From contig JBFMBL010000007.1 of NCBI GenBank assembly GCA_040755195.1, positions 1-64,000 of the forward strand: 64,000 bases of DNA, read 5' to 3'. The notes beneath the pieces were generated by a model. The model ran no database searches. It saw only the letters and a list, made by a program, of their open reading frames with translations, and had not been told where the DNA came from. The position numbers and the translations under genes were made by a program. Of the stretch, positions 58,231-64,000 are shown in pieces; within the stretch, counting starts at the first letter, position 1; each line of letters starts with the position of its first letter. The DNA is from SURF-55 sp040755195. GTDB lineage: Bacteria > Bacillota > Desulfotomaculia > Desulfotomaculales > Ammonificaceae.

Positions 58231-60568
58231 CCCGGCCTGTTTTCGGGACAAGCATATCTTAATCAGCGGAGCGGCCGGTTTTCTCGGAAGCCACATGGTG
58301 GATGCGTTATTGTCTGTGGGCGGCCGGGTCACGGGCGTTGACAATTTAAGCACCGGCAACCTTGATAACCTGGCTGAAGCCCGGAAAAATCCGAATTTCT
58401 ATTTCATCCGGCACGACGTAGTTGGAGAGCTTCCGGTAAAAGGTCCCTTTGATTTCGTTGCCCACCTCGCCAGCCCGGCAAGCCCTGTTGACTACCATCG
58501 TTTAGGTATCGAAACGATGCTGGTTAACAGCCTGGGAACAAAAAATCTCCTGGACCTGGTGCGGGCATCCAACGCTGTCTTCTTGCTGGCCAGCACCTCT
58601 GAGGTGTACGGCGACCCGCTCGTTCACCCCCAGGAGGAGACTTACTGGGGAAACGTAAACCCCACCGGACCGCGGGCGTGTTACGACGAAAGTAAGCGCT
58701 TCGCGGAAGCACTGACAATGGAGTATCACCGCCGCTACAAGTTGGACGTACGCATAGCGCGCATCTTTAACAGTATCCTTGCCGATCAGTATGTTGTACT
58801 TTTCAATGATGAGGAAATGCACGTGGACCGTGTCGGTATCTACGCCGAGCAGGTTCGCATGGCTCCCGAAACCCGCAGGGTATTCGTACCTGCCTTCAAT
58901 CCAGTAACGTTGCGCATGGAACTTCGCCCAGCCAGTACGCTCATCAGGTGCCACCCCTGTCGAGACGCTTACGAGCTTCACCTGCGTTACGGACGTCGGG
59001 TTAAGGTGACAGGCGACCACAGCGTATTCGTTCCGAACACCGAAGGTTACCCTGTGCCCAAACCCGTACGGGAAATCCGGGTGGGAGACTATGTGGCCAT
59101 CCCTGGTAAGCTACCCGTGCTAGAACGTGATCGAACCCATATTCTCATGGCGCAAGAGTTCGCCCGAAATACACAAGACCCGAACGAACTTTGGGGCTGG
59201 GCGGTACGTCACCCTTCGTTCCCCGAGCTTGTGACCCGAAGACGAGATAAGATTCATCGCGTTTTGGGAAACAGTGTTCACTTTAAGCGAACGAAGAACT
59301 TCCACAACACCATAGTGTGCGCCACACGGAAGTGGATGAAACAAGGCTGCCTGCCACTTTACGTGTTGTGGCGTCTCGGGATAGAGGCACCTGAGGATGC
59401 CGAAATCGCGCCTTACGGAGGAAGCAATCTGTGGCTACCCAACTGCATAAAGATAACTAATAATCTTCTTTGGTTTATGGGACTCTTTCTAGCTGAGGGG
59501 GCCGAACATAGTAGCCGGGGTGCGCATTTTCTTTCGCTCTCCTCTGACCAGGAGTACTTGGACCGGGCTAAGGCAATATTGGAAGACCACTTTAGGGTTC
59601 ACCCTGGTCTTGTCCCTCCAGGAAAAGGTAGGGGACCACAACTATACGTCCATTCTAAGTCACTGCACCACCTTTTTACCCGGGTACTCGGCCTCAGGGA
59701 GCAACGGGTTCCTTCGTGGATCATGCAACTTCCTCTAAGTCGGGTTAAGTACTTTCTGGAAGGGTTCCGCTGTGGTGATGGCACACACAGCGGCAAGAAG
59801 GTTGGTAACGAACTGGTTTTTGATACCACGAGCGAGGCCTTAGCTGTAGACTTACTTTACCTGCTTTTACGTTTTGGCATAGTGAGTTCCTGGGGATGTT
59901 ATGAGACCACGTTTCGGAAGCGCTATGGGGAGCGCCGCTTCCCGTTCCATCGGGTTACCGTCTGCTCCCTCGACACGTTCGATATCCTGAGTTGGGATCG
60001 GGGTGTAAAACAGAACCTCAACGCGAGGCGTACGGGCGATCTTGTATGGGCAAAAGTGCTTGATATACGGCCTACTGTCCTTACCCCTTACGTATACGAC
60101 TTTTCCATTCCAGAAGCCGAGAATTTCGTAGCCGGTAACGGCGTGTGTTGCCACAACACTTACGGGCCGCGGATGCGCCCTCACGACGGCAGGGTGGTGT
60201 CCAATTTTATTACTCAAGCCTTAAAGGGTGAACCGTTGACCATTTACGGTGACGGGCAACAGACGCGCAGCTTCGTGTACGTTACGGACGAAATCGACGG
60301 GTTGCTTCGTCTGCTTGCTGCGCCGCATGCCAAAGGTGAAGCGGTGAATATCGGCAACCCTGAAGAAAGAACAATAATCAATTTTGCGGAAGTGACCGCC
60401 GAACTTTGCGGCCGTGAATTTAAAGCAGAATTCCGAGAACTGCCTCTGGACGACCCTTTACGGCGCTGTCCGGATATTACAAAGGCGCGGGCGCTGCTGG
60501 GCTGGGAACCCGGGATTCCGATCCGGGAAGGGCTAAGCCGGACAATAGCTTACTTCAGAAAATGCTAA
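58205..60568 (+). CDS. UDP-glucuronate decarboxylase (UDP-xylose synthase) interrupted by an intein
   Basis: 787-codon precursor, TTG start 8 nt after GGAGGG. Exteins: residues 1-189 and 652-787 (325 residues, the usual UXS size). ILISGAAGFLGSHMVD nucleotide motif, DNLSTGNLDNL, HLASPASPVDYHR (UXS hallmark), STSEVYGDP, catalytic YDESK (160-164), then RIARIFN joined after splicing to TYGPRMRPHDGRVVSNFI. UXS converts UDP-GlcA to UDP-xylose. Residues 190-651 are an intein at the conserved FN|TYG site. Enzyme activity should depend on splicing. Confidence 0.95.
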   Translation: MSIAAWEFDPACFRDKHILISGAAGFLGSHMVDALLSVGGRVTGVDNLSTGNLDNLAEARKNPNFYFIRHDVVGELPVKGPFDFVAHLASPASPVDYHRLGIETMLVNSLGTKNLLDLVRASNAVFLLASTSEVYGDPLVHPQEETYWGNVNPTGPRACYDESKRFAEALTMEYHRRYKLDVRIARIFNSILADQYVVLFNDEEMHVDRVGIYAEQVRMAPETRRVFVPAFNPVTLRMELRPASTLIRCHPCRDAYELHLRYGRRVKVTGDHSVFVPNTEGYPVPKPVREIRVGDYVAIPGKLPVLERDRTHILMAQEFARNTQDPNELWGWAVRHPSFPELVTRRRDKIHRVLGNSVHFKRTKNFHNTIVCATRKWMKQGCLPLYVLWRLGIEAPEDAEIAPYGGSNLWLPNCIKITNNLLWFMGLFLAEGAEHSSRGAHFLSLSSDQEYLDRAKAILEDHFRVHPGLVPPGKGRGPQLYVHSKSLHHLFTRVLGLREQRVPSWIMQLPLSRVKYFLEGFRCGDGTHSGKKVGNELVFDTTSEALAVDLLYLLLRFGIVSSWGCYETTFRKRYGERRFPFHRVTVCSLDTFDILSWDRGVKQNLNARRTGDLVWAKVLDIRPTVLTPYVYDFSIPEAENFVAGNGVCCHNTYGPRMRPHDGRVVSNFITQALKGEPLTIYGDGQQTRSFVYVTDEIDGLLRLLAAPHAKGEAVNIGNPEERTIINFAEVTAELCGREFKAEFRELPLDDPLRRCPDITKARALLGWEPGIPIREGLSRTIAYFRKC
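58772..60157 (+). mobile_element. Intein with LAGLIDADG (DOD) homing endonuclease
   Basis: 462 residues (190-651 of the precursor), starting at Ser190 and ending VCCHN before Thr652. Block B is VTGDHSVFVPN (TxxH at 269-272). Two DOD motifs are present, LLWFMGLFLAEG (421-432) and FLEGFRCGDG (from 517), both with the acidic residue, so endonuclease activity may persist. Block F YVYDFSIPEAENFVAG and block G GVCCHN close it. Ser1 with C-terminal HN and Thr+1 are compatible with standard class 1 splicing. Removing it restores an uninterrupted UXS. Confidence 0.95.
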
Positions 60569-60703
60569 GCCAGGTTTAGAGTCAACGGACAAAGATATAT
60601 CTGCTGATAATAAAAGCTTTTAATACGGCAAAGCGTTTTCTCTTGAGGGAAATGCAGCGCCGCTGCAGGTGATCGGCAATTAAGTTGGAATCTCTCCCGC
60701 CCG

Positions 60704-60732
60704 TTGACGCCAAAGGATGTGGAAGCTAAAAT
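60704..60732 (+). promoter_or_regulatory. Promoter of the AbrB-PIN operon
   Basis: TTGACG, 17-nt spacer, TAAAAT, 64 nt upstream of the antitoxin start; the 130 nt between the UXS stop and here hold no gene. Confidence 0.65.
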
Positions 60733-60776
60733 GGTACTAATAAAGTGTACCGATAAGTACGTCCTTAAAGTTGTAC
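60733..60776. promoter_or_regulatory. Candidate operator with repeated GTAC half-sites
   Basis: Inverted repeat GGTAC-N9-GTACC at 60733-60751 directly after the -10 box, plus two further GTAC motifs at 60757-60760 and 60773-60776. Position over the predicted transcription start fits autoregulation by the AbrB-type antitoxin. Confidence 0.5.
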
Positions 60777-60796
60777 GGAAAATGAAGGTGTGAACA

Positions 60797-61117
60797 ATGA
60801 GGAATACAAGGGTGAAGAAAACGCCAAGAAAACGGGGGCTTACCAAAGCAACCAGCGCAAGGTGGATTTTGAAGCTAAATCCCAAAGGTCAGGCTACTAT
60901 TCCCCTCGAAGTGCGCAAGATGCTGGGTGCCGACACCGAGTGCCGGGAGTTGGAGTTACTAGCAACAGAGAATGGATTTCAGCTCTTACCTCACAAACCG
61001 CCCCTTCCCGTCAGGCGATATATAGGTTATTGCGCCGAGGAATTAGAAGGCATGGACGATCCCGTGGTTTTTTTCCGGGAACTACGGGGCCGTGCGGCTG
61101 ATGCAGCGGAAGAATAG
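60797..61117 (+). CDS. AbrB/SpoVT-type antitoxin
   Basis: 106 residues, ATG with AAGGTG upstream. A basic leader (~1-20) precedes the AbrB-like swapped hairpin (WILKLNPKGQATIPLEVRKMLG), then a C-terminal tail (YCAEELEGMDDPVVFFRELRG) likely to bind the toxin. 5 nt before the PIN toxin gene. Confidence 0.85.
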   Translation: MRNTRVKKTPRKRGLTKATSARWILKLNPKGQATIPLEVRKMLGADTECRELELLATENGFQLLPHKPPLPVRRYIGYCAEELEGMDDPVVFFRELRGRAADAAEE

Positions 61118-61122
61118 CCCCT

Positions 61123-61662
61123 ATGCAGACGGCTGTTGATACCAATCTGCTGATCGTCCTTCTCCGGGGAAAACCGCAGGAACAGGCGCAACTGGTTGCG
61201 GAGGCGCTGATAGAATACGACCGGCAAGGGCGCTTAATAATTTGTCCGGCAGTTTGGTCGGAGCTACGGGTATTAATTAGCGAAAAGAAACTCAACTCGT
61301 TCCTTAAAGATAACCGTATCGCGGTTGACTGGGAACTACCGCCGGAGGTCTGGTCTTCGGCAGCGGAGGCCTTTGCCCACTACCTCCAAAATCGCCGGCA
61401 AAGCGGTTCGCTCTATTATTGCTCTGCCTGCGGCAAAGAAATGAACGTGCGTTGCCCCCAATGCGGCAAGATCCAGGGGTTTCCACGCCATATTCTGCCG
61501 GACTTCCTGATCAGCGCCCACGCCCTGCGCCGGGCAAACCTGTTTCTTACGGCGGATACGGGAATCCCGCGAAGATACTTTGGGGAGCTCAAGGTCCTTA
61601 ACCCGCTGGATAAACCAAAAGAACAGGTGGCTGGGGAGAGTCAAGCGGACAAAAAAGCTTAA
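61123..61662 (+). CDS. PIN-domain toxin with an internal zinc ribbon
   Basis: 179 residues. PIN nuclease residues: Asp6 in AVDTNLLIVLL, Glu47 in PAVWSELRV, Asp127 in HILPDFLISAHAL and Asp145 in LTADTGIPR. Between the second and third sits an unusual insertion (~95-120) with two CxxC pairs (Cys100/103 and Cys111/114; YYCSACGKE, VRCPQCGK) forming a probable zinc ribbon. VapC-type PIN toxins cleave tRNA or rRNA; the ribbon could help bind RNA (inference). Pairs with the AbrB-type antitoxin. Confidence 0.87.
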   Translation: MQTAVDTNLLIVLLRGKPQEQAQLVAEALIEYDRQGRLIICPAVWSELRVLISEKKLNSFLKDNRIAVDWELPPEVWSSAAEAFAHYLQNRRQSGSLYYCSACGKEMNVRCPQCGKIQGFPRHILPDFLISAHALRRANLFLTADTGIPRRYFGELKVLNPLDKPKEQVAGESQADKKA

Positions 61663-61695
61663 CGCAGAGGCAAAAAGCTACAAGGAGCTTAAACG

Positions 61696-61767
61696 ATGCG
61701 CTCTAGCGGGGCGGGATTTATCGGCTCGAACTTCATCCGGTATGTCCTGAACCGCTACCCCGACTAG
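61696..61767 (+). pseudogene. 5' remnant of a dTDP-glucose 4,6-dehydratase-like gene
   Basis: 24 codons with an AAGGAG ribosome site: MRSSGAGFIGSNFIRYVLNRYPD then TAG. GAGFIGSNFIRYVLNRYPD is the RfbB N-terminal nucleotide-binding motif; the first ~6 residues and everything after residue 23 are missing. Likely left by deletion of a sugar-dehydratase gene, when the next gene was joined. Confidence 0.75.
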
Positions 61768-61780
61768 GAGGAGAGCTAAG

Positions 61781-62797
61781 ATGACTTCTGAACCTACGCT
61801 TTCCCAATGGAAAACCCTTTACGAACTGGCCCGGCAATACCGGGAAGCCGCACCCTGGGAGTGGATGAGCGATACCGATCTTATCGGCGTCCGGGACCCG
61901 GAAACGGGGGAGACCGGCTACTGCTCTGTAATCGGCACCCTGGGGGAAGCACAGGGGCTGATCGTTTATCCCGGTGCGGAAGGGCTTGTTTCTTTTTTCA
62001 ATATTTTGGAGGCCGACGATCCCGGTGATTTTGACCTGTCGGTTGACCAGCGGGCGCTCTCTCTCATCTTCGGCAGCCGCGACGAAACGCGCCCTCAGGA
62101 TCGGGCAGTTATCAAGAAAGCCGGCCTCGCCTTCCGCGGAAGGAACGCCTGGCCCATCTTCAGAAGTCTCACCCCGGGGTATTTCCCCTGGTTTCTCACC
62201 GGTGAAGAGGTGCGGTTCTTCACCGTAATGCTGGAGCAGGTGCTCGCTATCCTGCAGGAGTTACAGGAAGATTCTTCCCGCTCGGAACCTCCCGGCGACG
62301 ATTACGTGCCGGTCAGAAGCAGAACGGGGAAGAGGTGGGAGACCCGGTGGGAACTGCTGCCGCCCCCCCCGGATATAAAACTCCCCTGCATCACCTTGAC
62401 AGACGGAGGCGCTGAGATAAGAAAAAGCTGCCGACGGGTGAAAACCACCTGGGAGACCGGCTTCTTCTATTCGCCCGAGGCGGTCCGGGAGAAGGGAAAA
62501 GACGAACGGCCCTACTACCCGGTCGTCACGCTGTGGATTGACCGGGACTCCGGCATCATTCTCAGCTTCGAAATGTCCCGCCGGGGCGAGTGGCAGCAGG
62601 TGGTGGAAAGCCTGCTTTCGGCGGTTGGCGCCACGAAGACGCTGCCGGCCGGGATCGCGGCGTCCCGGGAAGAGATACTGGCCCTGCTCCGGCCCGTGGC
62701 AGGACAACTGGAGATATCACTAAAGAAGGGTAAAACCCGGTCCTTTAAAACGGCAAAGCGTCACCTTTTCGAAGAGATGTGGCGGCGCTGCACTTAA
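61781..62797 (+). CDS. Hypothetical protein (DUF7309/DUF6930-like)
   Basis: 338 residues, ATG with AGGAGGAGAG upstream. N-terminal part WEWMSDTDLIGVRDPETGETGYCSVIGTLGEAQG with LIVYPGAEGL resembles the DUF7309/DUF6930 pair found in uncharacterised proteins; the middle has a SLTPGYFPWFLTGEEVRFF stretch and the C-terminus a TLWIDRDSGIILSFEMS strand. No signal peptide or catalytic motif recognised. Does not look like a glycan enzyme; probably an inserted gene between the remnant dehydratase and manC. Confidence 0.75.
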   Translation: MTSEPTLSQWKTLYELARQYREAAPWEWMSDTDLIGVRDPETGETGYCSVIGTLGEAQGLIVYPGAEGLVSFFNILEADDPGDFDLSVDQRALSLIFGSRDETRPQDRAVIKKAGLAFRGRNAWPIFRSLTPGYFPWFLTGEEVRFFTVMLEQVLAILQELQEDSSRSEPPGDDYVPVRSRTGKRWETRWELLPPPPDIKLPCITLTDGGAEIRKSCRRVKTTWETGFFYSPEAVREKGKDERPYYPVVTLWIDRDSGIILSFEMSRRGEWQQVVESLLSAVGATKTLPAGIAASREEILALLRPVAGQLEISLKKGKTRSFKTAKRHLFEEMWRRCT

Positions 62798-62884
62798 TCA
62801 GAAATCGAGAGAACCTTTCTATAGCCTATGCTTCTTTGAAATATTGAGATGTTGGCGGTTCTTTAACTCATAGGAGGGAAAAGC

Positions 62885-63970
62885 GTGGCCGGTTCTGTTT
62901 TTGCCGTTATCCTCGCCGGCGGGGGCGGAGAGCGGTTCTGGCCTCTCAGTTCTAAGGAACAACCGAAGCAGTTTTTGAAGCTGATCGGGGACAGAACCAT
63001 GCTCCAGCAGACGGTGGACCGGCTCGCCGGGTTTGTCAAGCTCCAGGATATTTTAATCGTCACCGGGCGCGGATTCGGCGACCTCGCCCGGGAACAACTG
63101 CCGCAGATGCCCGCCGAAAATATTATAGAGGAACCCTGCGGGCGCGATACGGCGGCTGCTGTCGGGTTGGCAGCGATTCACCTTCAGCGGCGAAATCCGC
63201 AGGGGGTCATGGCGGTCCTGCCGGCTGACCACTATATCGCCGACCCGGTGAAATTTTGCCGCGTGCTGGAAACCGCCGTTGACACCGCCCGGTCCGGCGA
63301 CTGGCTGGTGACGCTCGGCATCACACCCACACGGCCGGAAACCGGATACGGCTACATCCAGCGAGGGGAGTCCTTACGGACCATCGGAAGCCTTGCCGTT
63401 TACAAAGTGATGCGTTTTATAGAAAAACCGGACGAGCCGAAAGCGCGACGATTCCTTAGCAGCGACAAATACTTCTGGAACAGCGGCATGTTTATCTGGC
63501 GGATTGATGTAATCTTAAAATTATTCACGGAATTACTGCCGGAACTTATCGAAGGATTGGACCGTATCGGCGGCGCCCTGGGCTCGGAGCAAGAGTCAAG
63601 TGTGATGGAGACTGTTTATCCCTCCCTCCCCCGCATTTCCATTGATTACGGCGTTATGGAACGGGCAAAAAACGTACTGGTTCTGCCGGCCGACTTCGGC
63701 TGGGATGACGTCGGCACTTGGCCGGCCTGGGCCCGTTACGGCGGCAGCCAGGACGGGCAGGGAAACGTTATCGAAGGAAACGGGGTGCTGGTGGAAAGTT
63801 CGGGATGCGTGGTACGGGCCTCAAAGCACGTGGTTGCCGCTCTGGGTATCCGCGACCTCGTTATTGTGGAGGAAAACGGACGTTTGCTGGTCTGCCCGAA
63901 GGACCGCGCCCAGGAGATTAAAAGGCTGGTCGCGGCGTTAAAGGAAGCCGGGCATGACGATGCTGTTTAA
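62885..63970 (+). CDS. manC: Mannose-1-phosphate guanylyltransferase
   Basis: 361 residues, GTG start with TAGGAGGG upstream. Makes GDP-mannose from GTP and mannose-1-phosphate. FAVILAGGGGERFWPLS with the pyrophosphorylase signature loop, EEPCGRDTAAAVGLAA, VLPADHYIADP, ETGYGYIQRG, FIEKPDEPKA, NSGMFIWR and SIDYGVMERAKNV are all present. It is the short monofunctional form without the C-terminal isomerase domain. Feeds gmd; overlaps the following phosphomannomutase by 17 nt. Confidence 0.94.
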   Translation: MAGSVFAVILAGGGGERFWPLSSKEQPKQFLKLIGDRTMLQQTVDRLAGFVKLQDILIVTGRGFGDLAREQLPQMPAENIIEEPCGRDTAAAVGLAAIHLQRRNPQGVMAVLPADHYIADPVKFCRVLETAVDTARSGDWLVTLGITPTRPETGYGYIQRGESLRTIGSLAVYKVMRFIEKPDEPKARRFLSSDKYFWNSGMFIWRIDVILKLFTELLPELIEGLDRIGGALGSEQESSVMETVYPSLPRISIDYGVMERAKNVLVLPADFGWDDVGTWPAWARYGGSQDGQGNVIEGNGVLVESSGCVVRASKHVVAALGIRDLVIVEENGRLLVCPKDRAQEIKRLVAALKEAGHDDAV

Positions 63971-64000
63971 CCCGCACATCTTCCGGGCATACGACATCAG
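63954..64000 (+). CDS. manB: Phosphomannomutase/phosphoglucomutase (start only)
   Basis: ATG 63954 (AAGGA 8 nt upstream) then MTMLFNPHIFRAYDI before the window ends. NPHIFRAYDIR is the conserved N-terminus of ManB/AlgC-type phosphohexomutases, which supply mannose-1-phosphate to ManC just upstream. Confidence 0.8.
   Translation, partial: MTMLFNPHIFRAYDI

Noticed and set aside
57181..58359. 392-codon open frame on the minus strand opposite ugd
   Set aside because: Fully antisense to a clear Ugd gene in a GC-rich region where the third-position bias keeps the opposite strand open; the translation has no family resemblance or ribosome site.
58205..60568. Two separate genes or a frameshifted assembly instead of an intein
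   Set aside because: The frame is continuous through all 787 codons, both splice junctions show the required residues, and the exteins join exactly at a conserved motif.

Overview
The window looks like a chromosomal segment of a Gram-positive, spore-forming, probably anaerobic member of the Firmicutes (Peptococcaceae / Desulfotomaculum-Pelotomaculum type). The clues are a SpoIIIE/FtsK translocase, a Bacillus/Clostridium-type BirA operator (TTGTTAACC-N14-GGTTTACAT) on a complete biotin operon, purine-rich Shine-Dalgarno sites used with many GTG and TTG starts, and spore-coat-polysaccharide-like genes (CgeB-, SpsE- and SpsF-like). Taxonomy is inferred; there is no rRNA in the window.

Layout. 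1-3.3 kb (minus): a RodZ-like cell-shape protein cut by the window edge, and FtsK/SpoIIIE. 3.3-9.4 kb (plus): a biotin operon bioF-bioD-bioA-esterase-bioC-bioB under a sigma-A promoter that overlaps the BirA box. 9.8-11.6 kb: a bifunctional-nuclease-domain protein, UppP and a hotdog thioesterase. 11.8-18.5 kb (minus): an acyl-CoA ligase module (IclR regulator, AMP-forming ligase, acetyl-CoA synthetase, OFA-type MFS carrier) and a lipoprotein. 18.8-24.6 kb: rph-rdgB, tRNA-Gly and tRNA-Arg embedded in heptanucleotide repeats, superoxide dismutase, a PflX-like radical SAM protein, a TPR protein and an SDR. 24.8-26.9 kb: two near-identical Uma2 genes bracketing an AbrB/RelE toxin-antitoxin pair.

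27.2-64 kb (plus) is one large surface-polysaccharide locus. It encodes routes to UDP-uronic acids (TviB-like dehydrogenase and epimerase), GDP-mannose (ManC, ManB), GDP-fucose (Gmd, Fcl), a perosamine-type amino sugar (DegT aminotransferase and cupin), UDP-glucuronate and UDP-xylose (Ugd, UXS) and a CMP-activated nonulosonic acid (NeuB, NeuA fused to a GT2, SpsF). Around these are about ten glycosyltransferases, six methyltransferases, a Wzm/Wzt ABC exporter, and an ATP-sulfurylase/APS-kinase fusion whose sulfurylase half lacks its catalytic motif. Toxin-antitoxin genes and gene remnants are scattered through it.

The most unusual items are: (1) a 462-residue intein with two LAGLIDADG motifs inside the UXS gene, in the conserved IFN|TYGPR site; (2) a ~194-bp MITE-like element with 7-bp target duplication inserted in frame just after the start of the TviB-like dehydrogenase gene, adding 67 codons without breaking the frame; (3) the degenerate sulfurylase/APS-kinase gene lying between the two exporter genes; (4) a PIN toxin carrying an internal zinc ribbon; (5) heptad/octad short tandem repeats in many spacers, which in two places have supplied the stop codon and C-terminal tail of the neighbouring protein.
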